Shown here: positions 1 through 11,470 of the stretch, piece by piece
How the letters are laid out: every line of letters starts with the position of its first letter
Numbering within the stretch: position 1 is the first letter of the stretch
Assembly (NCBI RefSeq): GCF_043290135.1
Contig: NC_134701.1
Location: 61,955,502-62,019,501, forward strand
Source: Rhipicephalus microplus
Lineage: Eukaryota; Arthropoda; Arachnida; Ixodida; Ixodidae
Direction of reading: 5' to 3'
DNA: 64,000 bases
The notes under the pieces: generated by a model
Seen by the model: only the letters and a program-made list of their open reading frames with translations
What the model was told of the DNA's origin: nothing
Databases searched by the model: none
Program-made: the position numbers and the translations under genes

Positions 1-523
1 CTCTCGGCCGTCAATCACTGCCACTTCGTTTTGCGGCATCGTGCTCAAGCGCGCACCGCTTTACAGAAATTCGAGCAGCTCAGAGTCGCGGGTTTCAGCA
101 TTGCGGATCACGAGCACTGAGAAACCTCGCTTTATTATGCCAACACGAACACCGTACAGCGAGCATAGCGCTGTTATTACCATGCAGCACGCTTCTATTT
201 AGTGGCAGCCCAAATGCGCCTGTATCCGCTGCCAGGACTGTTAGAGCATCGTGAAGACCACAATGGTTGTGGAAAGCTCTTCTTCACCTCGTTAACCCAG
301 CAGGCTACCACTGAATCTGTGCATGGCCTGAAGCGGAGAAGGTGTACTCTACAGCAAGCAGATCGGCAGTCAGGGCATGCGCAGAGTAAGCGAAGCGCTG
401 CACGCAACTAGCCAGGCAGTAAAAGGTTTGGTTCACTGCGACTGTACTGCGTTTAAAAAAAAAACTGCGTCAGTTTTCACTTAGAAGCAGACCGCGGAAC
501 AACTGCGTTATGGACAGTCGATT

Positions 524-1150
524 GTGTCTGTTCTGTCGCTGTACCATGCTGCGTATCTCGGATCCCGCGGCAGTTTCGAAATGCTCATTGGAATTGCCAC
601 CGAGAGTCAGAAACTTTTCTGTACTTTGGCTAAAGGAAAGAAATGGCTTTGCGGTGAGGATTTCAGGCAATATTTCCAGTGGCACTTAGTTTCTTCCTTT
701 GTTGGCGGTGATGGCACATGCCAGGAGGTGCAAATTTGTAGCTGGTGGTTAATGCGTGGTATGTTTTGTGAGTGGTTAGGCTGTCGTCCTCGGCAGGTAC
801 GTATTAACGGGGTTTCTCTGTACTTCTTCAGTCTATCCTCCTCTTTCAACTTATCTGGAAGCCCAGCTGATGTGGCGTACAAGAGTGTGCTCTCTTCGAG
901 TTTGTACATAGTTCCAAATCAGATTCATAGACATCATTTTGGATGCTTCGTAGAGTTTTCTAAAATTAACTTGAGGGAACTCTGGCGCTGCGATTGTGAA
1001 ACGCCCATAGGAATGATGGGTAGTACACGGATTTGCCTCATCTTCGTACTTGCGGGCAGCGAATTGCACTTTTGGCTTCGTTTATTGCTGTTTTTCGGTT
1101 TTGTTTTGAAGGAAAGAACGGACCCTTTTGAACTTCATGACATGATTTGA
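524..1150 (+). other. Unexplained 208-codon open frame
   Basis: This is an open plus-strand frame with an ATG start and TGA stop. The product would be rich in Cys, Trp and Phe, with a hydrophobic C-terminal third. I recognise no domain. Shorter minus-strand frames overlap it (607-909 and 851-1069), and the base composition does not change at its ends. It may be chance or a decayed mobile element. It is listed because it is the longest open frame in the first 2 kb. Confidence 0.15.
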
Positions 1151-2276
1151 AATGGTACGCCTAAAAGACTAATGTAGTAAGGCGCAACCATTGAACATTT
1201 GCTGATTTTTGTTTCGATAGAAAACAGCTCCGATTTACACAAACACATGGAGCCAGAAGTACTAAAATTAGACAAATTCGTGTCCTATCAATCATCCCCA
1301 TGCTCGTAGAAGCGCTTCGCGTTACAGCTCCCATAGAAACTAGCGCCAGAGTTTCCTCTAGTGTACACTTAGGAAACTCTATGGGATGCTTAATATCTTC
1401 GGCGAATGATTTTCGTACTTCCTGCCTAAATATCAGCTCTGAAACAGCATTGGTCCCCCACCTCTTTCATATCTATCGTCTCTATGTTGGAACTAGCGTT
1501 TATTGATTCAATACATCTGCAACTGTAGCAGAGCCTGAAAGGTAGTTTTGCCGCAATAAAAAAATTTGATGCAGTGAAGCATATTCAAAATATGGAGGAA
1601 TGTCACGGGTCCCGTTAATTAGGGAGGCGATCGCCGGGCTAATTCCAAGGGCCGAAGTATCGGCCCCCCGAACCGCACCACGAAAGCGTGGACAATTTAG
1701 AAGTGGTCCTATTTGGCGCGCGAGCGGACGCCGGCTGTGGCCCAAAGAACAAGTCAGAGCCGAGAGTTGATAAACAAAACAAAATTATATTCTCAATTAT
1801 GGCAGATCAAAACGATACGCAAGTATGCACACTCGACAATAGTTGAATACAATATGTCACCAATCAAACAACGTACTACACAGTACAATCAGCCACACTC
1901 GAAATAACGGACACAGACAACAATACGCACTACAATGCAGTCGCTTGCATCGAACAACCAAGACACTTAAAGACTAAAGAGTTAGAAAACTTATTCAGTC
2001 CGAAGTTCTTGGAACAAAAGTCTGAATGATACTCTTCCGAGAATCACTCACTCAAAGTACAGCGTTGTTGTCGTTCCGCTGCCCCCGAAGTTTCTCTTCC
2101 AGGCAACCTCGAGTCTTCAATTGGCCGCTCTCCAAGCTTCAAACTTCTTCGCCGGAAACACGTCGGCTTCCCACACGCAGCTGTTGCCACGCGTCTTCGC
2201 TCGCTGGCGGTAGACACACGCTCTTGCCTGTAGCTCGAGTCTTCACCCCTCAGGTGGAAATCCTCTTCTTCTCCTC

Positions 2277-2436
2277 CTTTGTCACGGAAGACAAAAGGCT
2301 TCGCCGACAAGGCGGAACACCCTACGCACTCTGGCGCATACTTTCTTCTTCTCCTGCTTTGTCACTAAAGACAAAACCTTCACCGACAGACGCGGCGGGA
2401 TACCTTACGCACTCTGGCGCTAACTTCCTTCTTCTC
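2277..2436. repeat. Tandem duplication, 2 units of about 80 bp
   Basis: Two adjacent units start at 2277 and 2357. Each begins CTTTGTCAC, carries an AAGACAAAA box and CACTCTGGCG near its end, and finishes in a TTCTTCTTCTCCTG pyrimidine stretch. They sit in a GC-richer block (about 2030-2870) with the look of an LTR or other regulatory repeat. The tandem units hold open the long frame at 2026-2850, which I do not regard as a gene. Confidence 0.7.
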
Positions 2437-2890
2437 CTGATCTCTCATCTCTGCTGCTCGGTTAAATACCTTCCGCGCGAGATTCCAGAAAATTCTCATC
2501 AATTCGTCGGCGCGATGCGCAGCGAAGGCTGGGGAAAGGGCGAGACGGTACGAGGGCCGTCCGCAAAAGATGACGCAACCCTGCATCACCACGCCCCTTT
2601 CCATCGAGAACTCTCTAGGGCTTGCTCGGCCGCCGATGTGAGAAGATTCGTCGGTGAACCTACGCTTCCGAGGGGAGAGGGACGCGCGCCTGGGGAGTCT
2701 TTGGATGCTTGTTTTCTTTTTTTACCGTTGACCTCGAGGCGTTTCTCCGGCGCTTCGTCGCGAGAATTTGGCGGCGCGCCCTTTTTGAGTGCTCGTTCTG
2801 TGACAAAGGAACTCTGTCAAACTTTGTTGACTGTGTCTTCGGGAAGTTGAAATTCCAGTGCGAATCGAATAGAAAGTACTATTGGAAAAA

Positions 2891-2922
2891 TATTCGATAT
2901 TTCGAATGTTCGCTCACCCCTA
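2891..2922. mobile_element. Solitary terminal repeat of a GTGNGCGAA-type DNA element
   Basis: Read on the minus strand this begins AGGGGTGAGCGAACATTCGA, matching the terminal inverted repeat of the element at 15777-18158 (AGGGGTGTGCGAATATT). No partner end is visible upstream, so this is a truncated or rearranged copy. Confidence 0.5.
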
Positions 2923-5900
2923 CTTTTTTCTCTATGTTATATGGTATATACTACTTGAACCTAACTCAAAATTACTCTCACGAGATCACTATTTTCTTCT
3001 AATTCGCTTTGAACCTAAAATTTGCTTTTCCCACTCGCCCGAAAAAAAACGTTGTGATAGTGATACAGCCACTGCTGGTGAAATGTTTGTGTGATATCAA
3101 TTTGTAATATTTCTTTAATTAAATGGATTTCTTACAAAATGTAAGAGACTGGCTTTACCGTATAAATTTTCATGCTGCTGTTGGTCATATAAACATTTGA
3201 GCAACAGCGGTGGCAGTGGCCGAGCCAGCGAAGTGATTTGGGTGGCACGATTTCAGTGATTTTCCTTGTGAGCTGACTGAACCAGTCTCTGCACACGTGA
3301 AGAGATGAAGCGCTAGAGAGGCAGCTAGCTTTTGAAGGCCTGCCCGGCCTGCCCCGAGGAAAGAATTTTTTGCAGTGATGTGATAGCTGTGACATTTATG
3401 CCAAAGTGCACGAAAAGACCAATCCTGCTACATTTCTACCATTCTGTGCCACAGCTGTGCCAAATGTAGTGTGTTCACATATCGAAAACGAAAGTACCAT
3501 CTCTCGAGGTCGAAACACCTTGGCCTGCGTCTGTCCTCACATGCACACACCACACCACCTTGGCTGTGAGTGCGCATAGATTAAGGAAAGCGTGCAATCC
3601 TGTGCAGTGCTGGTCGGGCTACTTTTTTATTTTATACCATGAACTAGCTATTTAATGTAGGCCTCCGAAAAAAAGCATATACACCATATAAGTAAAACAC
3701 TGTTCTCCAGAGACTGCACATGGGCAAAAGCTGTCGATCGGCAGCCGTGCTATTTGTCGTGCGGCAGAAATGTAAATTCTCATCCCCTTAAATGTGCACA
3801 TGTTGAAAATTTCACGTTCGCAGGCCTACTGTGCCAACAAAATAAATGTAGAAAAAGAAACACTGCTGTAAAAGTCGCCAATTAACTCTGTACAGCTTCT
3901 CGTTTATGCTGCATATTACACCACGTAATGACAGCAGAGTTTCCGCTTGCTTTAGGCGCGATATACGAAGCATTGGCGACCGTGGACCACAACTTGAATG
4001 TTGCACATGCGCCAGCATGCCCTCGTTTTTGTTAATTATGCAAGTCGCTGTTGTCATAATCGAAAAGTTGTTTATATATATTTATTTCTTTCAAAATGTA
4101 ACCACTGCTAAGCATTTCAATGACTCGTCACCAAACCACACATCCACAGCTGCTACCGATGTAGTGCTTACGCGGTTACTGCTCCTCAGGTCTAATCTAC
4201 GGACTTTCAACTCAATTGGCATGCCACCCTGGGAAGGTTGCCTTAGCAAACATGAGATCAGGTGCCCACGAGATCACACTCACGAGCTCAGCCGAGGGCA
4301 GCATGCGTGGGACCAAGTTTGGGTACAGGGTCAGAAGAACAACCGGGACAACTAAACCTGCCAAGCTTGCACGTTCGCCTGCTGGTGGAAAAAAAGAACC
4401 CGCATCGCGAAGCCTTTTTTGTTGCGGAACACCGCTTTCACTGATGGTCGAACTGAGTACTATCTCCTGACGCAGACGTGAGGTGCGGAATGCGCGGCAA
4501 GCAGCCAAAGCAAAGGCTTTTCAACACCCAGACAATGCATCCTAACGCTGCGCGCCCGCTACACATTCTGTTTGAGCGAGGTTAGGTGAAACGTCGGGTG
4601 TCCGCTAGACAGACTTTTGCGTCGTTGCTTATTACAGCTATGGTGGCTAGAGAGGTCCATGTCACAGCTCGGCTGGCTGCTCACCACCTGGGTTTACCCT
4701 CACTCAGCCATGCATGTGCCGAGGAGCAGTCGCTGCGCTGCTCCGCGCCGAGTTTTACTGCTGTGGTGCGAGCAGAGTACCAATGAAGATAGGCCCACAT
4801 CAGATTTGCATGTTAGTTCTGGCATTGAAGTTTGGACATTCTCGCATAGTCTGCGACAGGCTGTGGTTCGACTCTTGTCTATGCCAAGCATCAACCAAAA
4901 GGCCACGTTAAGCACCTAAGGTCAAGCAGCTTTGCAGTTACTCTAGCTTCACATGACTAACCCTTTTAATTTCTTTTTTTTTCCACGCTCTGCTCTTTGT
5001 ATGTTCTGTATGTTCACTGTCTTTCCCTTGCCGGCGTACCTCTGTTGAGAGACAGTCATTACCACACTGATCTGAGCTGCATCACAATCATTCTTTCATC
5101 TCAGGCACTGCGCAATATGCAGGATGCGTAAGCATGGAATTTTATGGGATTACAAATGGCAGTAAGGAAAGTCTGCTCTATAGTCATCCCTCCACTATCC
5201 TCGGTTGTGGAGTTGTTTGAGCTGTACGTGCATGGAATGTTATGGAATGCTTCTCAGTTACGCTTTATTCAGCTGTGGTGTCACAAATCCAGTTTTTCCA
5301 TTCAGCAATAACTCTTATTCCCCTCTTCAATTTATGCTCTTGGTTGCTGTGAGAGGCTCTTTTTTTTTTTTTCGTACACTGAAATGCACTTTTGACAGCT
5401 CAAAAAACCTTTCTCTCTTCTCTAAAATATGCTTTTCGCTGCTCCAAAAAGTGTTTTTTGCTGCTGCAGAAACCTACTCCAAAATGGCCCCAGCCAATCA
5501 CATTGGTATGTTTTTATTTGAAAGGAGAAAGGTTTTCACAAATCCAAACTGTAAGAACAGGTTTCTTTGTACAAATTTTTCACTCTTGCAGGACCTCATT
5601 TTATAGGGAGGGGAGGAGGAGGAAGAAGTTGTAAAGCTTCGCACTTGCTTTGAGACAATGCAGTCACCAACACTAGTCCTACAGGAACATCGTGTACGTG
5701 GAGCAATAAGCCATCTTTGCTCGCTCAAATTCTGGTACTTGCCACAGGTTACTTGTAAGATAAGGAGGCTGACACGTGCATGAAGTATTTAACGTGCACT
5801 CCGCAAGGAGTCATTTGTTTTAGGAAGCTTTACCACAACACATCTTTTTGATGCGGGGAAAGATGCTAATAGTGGAGACAATTGTGCTGTGAAGCATGCT

Positions 5901-6636
5901 ATCTGCGGCGTTTGTCATCAGAAAGAGGGCTGCCCCATGGCTTTGGTGACCTGAAAGCCCTTCTAGCCCCAGATGCATGTTCCACCAAAATGGATGCATG
6001 GAGAATAAGTCAGCTCTTCACGACCCTGCATGGGCATTTTGCACTTCAGCAGTGAACCCCTCGGCCAACACTCAACCAAGCCCACCACACAGCAACTGCT
6101 CAAAGCAGCAGTAACAATGGCTTGCCTTTCCGTGTGTCAGCACCCTGAATCACGGGACCAAGCACGCTGCACACTGGTTTTGTGTATGCATAGCTTGACA
6201 TAACGGATCATTAATAACCCGCAGGCCGGCGGCCTTCATTTCTAAATCGCTTCGTAGAAATCTGCAGCATGCTGTTCGCACCCTGAAACTATGCCTAGTG
6301 ATGTTTTGAGTCTGAAGTTATTTAATTTCAGAGGTTCGTGATAGAAAAGTTCGCTGTAAAGGAGTCGTGACCACTTTGCTGGTCTTATATTTTGGTATAT
6401 TAAAACAGAGTGTTCGTTGTAGCAGAATTCATAATTAAGAAAGCTCAATTATTGGAATGAATATGGAGGTTGGCATGATGGTATGTAGCATCCCAATCTC
6501 GGTTGTAAGCAGATTCGTTGCAACGTGGTTATACCGTACCGTGGTGTCGTGTGCAAAAGCGTATAAAGGATTGGAAGGAGCTATCAGCCCTCACGGATCA
6601 TGACAAATCTGCATCATTAATTATACAGACCGTATA

Positions 6637-7688
6637 CCGTATTTACTCGCGTAATGGACACACTCGCATAATAAACGCACCCCAAACTTCAGTCATCAAA
6701 ATTTTTTTCCCCCGCGCAATAAACACACCTCCTACATTGATTCACTGCAGTCCCGCTAACCGATACCTGGCGCCTTCTCACCCATTGGATCTCTTTCATT
6801 TATTATTATTTTGCCCAACCCACCTCAACTTGCTCCCTCCCCTCTTCCACCGTTGCCGTGTACCGTATTGTCCTTCTTTCTATCTGTGCGCAGCATGTCC
6901 CCCGTCTTATTTGTGAGCCACAGTGGGGTTCACAAACCATGCGAGTGTAGAGGCGTCGCAGCTGATAAGCACACAGTAAGCGAAGGTCACAAAACGGCCC
7001 GCGCCAACCGACGACAGGATTTGCTGTCGCGAAGGGTCATTCGACGCTATCGTGTCACAGGTTTCTGGAAAACTCGAAAAAATCGCTTGTCGTTCAGAAA
7101 TGATCATGATGATTTCTACAACACGGTACCACCCCCAATTCTCGCTTCACTTGTTATCTGCGCGTAGAGGAACTTCTCATGTTGAAGCGAGGCGGCTGCC
7201 GTGTTTTGTCGTTAGTCTTGTTAACAACGATTTATTTTGATGCTTTGGGGGTAGCTTGCTGCAATGTTAGTTACTTGCTATAATGTTGATGTCGTCGTCA
7301 CGGTCATCGTGTGAGGTTGCCGTGAAGTTGGCAAAGTGTGTCATAGCGCACGCTTTTGGGCGCCCCTCGAGATCGCAGCAGACCTCTGTTGCGGTTAAAC
7401 AATTGCGAGCAAAGATAGCCGCAAAACGCTTTTATGGCGTGCGCGAGCGGCCTGAGGACAGCTTGCAGAAGATAGTGCCATCAACCACCGAAGATGAGTA
7501 ATGTGCAACAAAGAAGCTATTTCTAAACAGTGTACGTGTATGTCAATTGTGAAAAGCTAAGCGACCTAACCTTGTTTTACTCCTCCCAAAAAAGTTTTCA
7601 TAAAATTTACTCGCATAATAAATGCACCCTCCAACATTGCTCTGATTTTTCGAAAAAAAAAGTGCATTCATTGTGCGAGTAAATACGG
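6637..7688. mobile_element. DNA transposon with CCGTATTTACTCGC terminal inverted repeats and TA target duplication
   Basis: The left end reads CCGTATTTACTCGCGTAAT from 6637. The right end is its inverse, GCGAGTAAATACGG, finishing at 7688. TA flanks both ends (6635-6636 and 7689-7690), as in Tc1/mariner and pogo elements. Subterminal repeats of the type CTCGCATAATAAACGCACC occur at both ends. The 1052-bp body has no intact transposase; a 72-codon open frame at 7283-7501 may be a remnant but I cannot identify it. It is probably a non-autonomous copy. A second left end of the same family lies at 13219. Confidence 0.8.
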
Positions 7689-8076
7689 TATTTATTAGTA
7701 CTAGAGTGACTGTTGACATCAAACATTGCCGGCAGTCATTTAGAGCTGTTCCTGACGTTGCTGCAGCCCTGAAAAGCAATAGACGAAAATTTACCCCAGC
7801 ATTCCTTCATAGCATAAAAATTTTTCGCGCTTTATTAGTGATACGAATTTCTTATTACATGAATATTTTTGGTAACCCAGTGAGATTTGTATCACTGAGG
7901 TTTCACTGTGTTTATACTCCATACTAGCTAGGATCCCCTTCTTGTTTGATGTATTCTTGTACAGCTGTAGTAGCATTGCAATAGAACTATCAAAAGCCAC
8001 GCTGAATAGTGGGACCGTTGTTCTATACCATGCCTGACAGAGCGTGTCATGACCCCTTGCTTTATTTTGTGTGCAG

Positions 8077-8229
8077 CAAGTACCTGACCCAAAGGACTAC
8101 TCTGTGACCCACTGGCGGGATAGCCCTTACTCACGCATGGTCTACAGCTACATGCGCTGCGGGGGCTCAGGCGATGCTTACAACACCTTGGCTGAGCCGC
8201 TGGCTGACCGACTATTCTTCGCTGGCGAG
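8077..8229 (+). CDS. KDM1B: Penultimate coding exon of a KDM1B/LSD2-like flavin amine oxidase
   Basis: This 51-codon exon is bounded by a pyrimidine-rich acceptor (TTTATTTTGTGTGCAG ending at 8076) and a GT donor at 8230. It begins and ends in phase 0. It encodes QVPDPKDYSVTHW, then an aromatic-rich stretch, CGGSGDAYNTLAE, and ends RLFFAGE. The VPDP..Y.VT.W opening, the GGSG.AY segment and the FFAGE flavin-binding motif are in the order of the amine oxidase domain of the histone H3K4 demethylase KDM1B (LSD2). The family removes methyl groups from lysine in an FAD-dependent reaction in the nucleus. The FPQTV motif in the next exon favours KDM1B over KDM1A or polyamine oxidases. Earlier exons, which would hold the zinc-finger and SWIRM domains, were not found. 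Confidence 0.85.
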
Positions 8230-9540
8230 GTTGGTGTTCTCCGTCTATGCATTTGCACACTCCACAGAGCCTTTATCATTTAAGGGTGGGCCTCGCTCTT
8301 TAAACTAACAGTGGAACCCTAATTATATGACTTTTATGGGACCCGCAAAACCGTCGTACAGTCGATCTCATCAATTTGAACACGCTTAATTCAAACTTCC
8401 GGTTAATTCAAACTCACGATGAGGTCTTGTCAAAACTATGTGTATTCCAATGGGCGAAAACGCCCGGTAATTCAAACGACCAAGCACTTCCGGAGATTAA
8501 TTCGAACGTACCGCACTCCGCAAATAGACCTCTACCGGTGTGCGTCACAGCATGACGTCATCGGTGCACATGCAAGGCCGTGGTTTGCAAAACATTCACG
8601 CCGGTGGCTGAGTGGGGTGCAGTCGCTCGGTGCTTGGGGCAATTTTTTTGTTTGTTTTTGAAAGCTTAATCTTCCGCTCACAGTGGCAACACTAGCTGCG
8701 GTATGTGTCAGAAAAAATCTAGGTGTGTGATAAAGTGCGTGATGAAATATGTCACTTTGATTTTCACGAGGATATGTTAACCTCAGCCTAACCCACGGCA
8801 AAAAGTGTTGCTTTTTTTTTCTTGTTATTCATCTCCGATCAGACTTGTGGGCAATTAGTGAGAATCATATTCGTGACGTCGCGCACAGCAGCTCACAACC
8901 ATGCTGCTGCAAATGCTGTACCTAGTTTAAATCTGCATTGCACATGCCATGATGGAAATTGAAAAACTTTACATACATGCCATGCAAATACTTCTCTAAG
9001 TGCCAGTAACCGTGTTCACTCAGAACTTTCGCGTTCGAAAACTATCAGATTTTTTTTATCGCTGCCATCTACGCAGGCGAAGCCCACTGCATGCTAGTCG
9101 CATCTCTCAGTACTCAAAACAAAGTTTGTCCATCCATCCAACTACGACGAGCAAATTTCCACACTATGAGTAGTGACCCATCCGCGGCCCCTTTTTTTCA
9201 AAAGCTGTGGCTTTAAAACATAGCAACGCAGAAATTTTTGTCGAAGGAATGCAGACACGCAGCTCTGCTATGCAGAAAGATGACGCCGGAGGAACATTGT
9301 TGCCAACCAGCAGCTGCTCCGAGAGAGGGTATGGGGGCCAGGGTGCCCGCAGTGACGTCACATTGTTTACAAACAAGGAGAGGTCTATTCTCTCAGCACC
9401 CCGCCTGATCCCGAGGAGGCACCTGCGACACCTCAATGCTGTGCGCGAAGGAAATGAAAACGAAAGAAAAGGCTGCGGTGGAATGTTTGCTCTCTCTCAA
9501 ATGCCGATCTGTGATGCGCCCGTGTCACCCTTCTCCCTTT

Positions 9541-9875
9541 TTCGTCCCAGTAACGTTGGTCCCTGCCACGTAAAGACCCTTCTCCTTCCAACGCTGCGCG
9601 TGAAGAGAGAGAGAAGGAAAAAAAAGAAAGCTGTCACTGGGTTGAATGAATGGGTGCTTGAAGGAAAGAAAAGAGGCGCTATCTTCTGCAGCCCTTGCGG
9701 AAGCACAGCTCTGTGCTTTGAGGGGGAGGGGGGTCTCTCACGCGCCGGTGCCGCGCTTCCCCCTTTCTCGTCCCTGCCACGTAACCCTTCTCCTTTCAAC
9801 GTCGCGCACGAAGAGAGCAAAAAAAAAAAAAAGCTGTCGTGGTGTCTTGGTTTTCTCTCAAATGGCGATCTGCTT
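9541..9875. repeat. Imperfect internal duplication in the Tigger-like element
   Basis: A block around 9541-9640 and another around 9757-9840 share CCCTTTNTCGTCC, CCCTGCCACGTAA, CCCTTCTCCTT, GAAGAGAG, a poly-A run and AAGCTGTC in the same order. CTCAAATG[CG]CGATCTG occurs at about 9497 and again at about 9856. The duplication explains the overlapping long open frames on both strands here (9207-9968 plus, 9497-9910 minus), which I do not regard as genes. Confidence 0.55.
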
Positions 9876-10439
9876 CTCTCCGCATGGAGACGCTCCTCCT
9901 TTCTCGTCACATGCTGCGGCTGCGTAGTGGAGAGCAGGAGGATCCACTACGCATTGTTGTTGGGTTAAGCCCCACTACTGGTTAAAGGTACTGTTGCTTC
10001 CATCGCATTACTCGAGTCAAGTCAACTGAAAACCAAGAAAAGACGCTTTTGGCGGAATTTCGAACGCGTGCTCCACCGCTTATATACACACCACTAGCAT
10101 TCGAGGGAGAGGAGTACGGGAGAAAGGTCCGCAAGGACACCCTTGACTGAATTCTGAACACGCCATCCAGTGCCTACATATACGGGGTGGCCAGTGAAGT
10201 GTTGTGCTGCGCGAAGAGTTGGTTTTTTACTAGTAGACGCTGTCTGCGTCGGCCTTGCGAGGCAAGAGAGGAGAGAGGAACGACAGTTTTGCGAGGTGTC
10301 TTCCTGGTTTGGCACAAGATGCAAGCATGCGCAGGGGGGTGTGGACGGCGCCGCCAATGCCGGATCCGCGACATCGTGCGACTAAGAAATGCTCCGCATT
10401 TAAAGAAGTGGCCTATCTTCGTTTGCACAAAATTCCACT

Positions 10440-10868
10440 TGCCCACGATGATGTCTGCTTCAATTCCAGCTAATGTCACATTGTCGCTGTACACCGTTAG
10501 CAGAGCCAGTGCTCGCGTCAACTCCGTGCTCGTTAGGTGAGTAGATGCTGCCTCTTCGATATTAGTGTCGGAGTGGTCAGAACCTCCCGTAACTTGGCAA
10601 ATGATTTCGTCATCAGTCAATTCCGCACGCAGCTCGAGGTCTTTGTCAGCGTCGGTGATGCCCTCAAGGATTATCCTGGCTAGAATCGAAACACTGGCAG
10701 CATGAAGGTCATTGTGCAAACGTTCGCAGGAAGTTCATCACTCATGCTCTCCACTCCAGGCGCTACGGTTGTCTCGGCGTCCAGTGTGAAGGTCAAGCAA
10801 AAACAGTTCCGGGGGGTCTGTTGCATAACTGCCATCCACGAGTTTGCAAGCTTACTCACGCAGACCAT
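10440..10868 (-). pseudogene. Tigger/pogo transposase C-terminal remnant
   Basis: Two overlapping minus-strand frames hold the recognisable end of a pogo/Tigger transposase. The upstream one (from 10868) reads LANSWMAVMQQTPRNCF, matching the conserved 'W..V...TI.NCFR.AGF' helix just after the catalytic DDE domain. The downstream one (from 10719) contains ELTDDEIICQV, the acidic segment common in the tails of these proteins. They are in different frames, so at least one frameshift separates them. The N-terminal DNA-binding domains and catalytic Asp residues are not visible. It cannot encode active transposase. Confidence 0.65.
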
Positions 10869-11270
10869 AGGTCAGTAGGGTAGCTTTACTGTCAGAGCAC
10901 GCAGCACCATGCAGCTAATGCTACGGCTGCCAACGGTTTGGTGTGCGCTGGATTGCAGCATTTTCGATTTCAAGGGTACGGCAGCTCGCGGGTACGGCAG
11001 ATCAACGCTCGCGAACACAAGGCCACCTACTGCTCAATAGTTGTGACCCCAAAATAGGGCTTCTACGCGACACATTTGCGCCACGCTGCACAAACAACTT
11101 CACAGGGGGTTTCAGCACTCCTACAGTTACCTATAACTGTTTCTGCTGGTAATTTATTTCATAGTAATATTGCATGTTGAAAAAGAGAATGCTGATGTAT
11201 TTTAAAATTAATAAATGACTGCTTAACTGTTTTGTTGTGATTTGTACAACCAGATCGCATGGCGGGCTCA

Positions 11271-11470
11271 GTTGCCTCGCCGCGGTGGTCTAGTGGCTAA
11301 GGTACTCAGCTGCATTTTCGATGGAGGCGAAAATGCTGTAGTCCCGTGTGCTCAGATTTTGGTGCACGTTAAAAAACCCCAGGTGGTCGAAATTTGCGGA
11401 GCCCTCCAACACAGCATCTGTCATAATCATATGGTGGTTTTGGGATGTTAAAGCTCACGTATCAATGGTG
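11271..11470 (+). mobile_element. Ruka-like tRNA-derived SINE, partly deleted
   Basis: It begins GCCTCGCCGCGGTGGTCTAG with a tRNA-like A box (TGGTCTAGTGGC, 11286-11297). It then jumps directly to the SINE body: CATTTTCGATGGAGGCGAAAA, a GTGCACGTTAAA motif, AACCCCAGGTGGTCGAAATT and ATCATATGGTGGTTTTGGGA. This order is that of the Ruka SINE described from Rhipicephalus ticks. The usual B-box segment (GGTTCGAATCC) is missing, so this copy lacks half of its internal pol III promoter. Confidence 0.8.

Larger units (their letters stand above)
1..8076. other. No exon recognised; intronic or intergenic DNA with scattered repeats
   Basis: I found no convincing exon here. If the amine oxidase gene starting in view at 8077 has upstream exons inside the window, they are too short or diverged for me to see; much of this stretch could be its intron. 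The longest open frames (524-1150 plus, 2026-2850 plus) show no motif I know, have frames open on the opposite strand as well, and lie in compositionally simple DNA. Mobile-element pieces inside it are listed separately. Confidence 0.5.
8309..10900 (-). mobile_element. Tigger/pogo-like DNA element, decayed
   Basis: The left end reads CAGTGGAACCC at 8309 and is followed by repeated ATTCAAAC/AATTCGAAC motifs to about 8510, typical of the ends of tick Tigger-like elements. A transposase remnant on the minus strand lies at 10440-10868. I could not find a matching right terminal repeat, so the right border is approximate and the element may be truncated or rearranged. A GC-rich internal segment (9160-9970) carries an imperfect duplication. 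Confidence 0.55.

Noticed and set aside
2026..2850. 275-codon plus-strand open frame
   Set aside because: It spans an 80-bp tandem duplication and Ser/Arg-rich low-complexity sequence; there is no domain and a frame is open on the other strand too.
9207..9968. 254-codon plus-strand open frame
   Set aside because: It lies inside a Tigger-like element over an internal duplication and A runs, with open frames on both strands and no motif.
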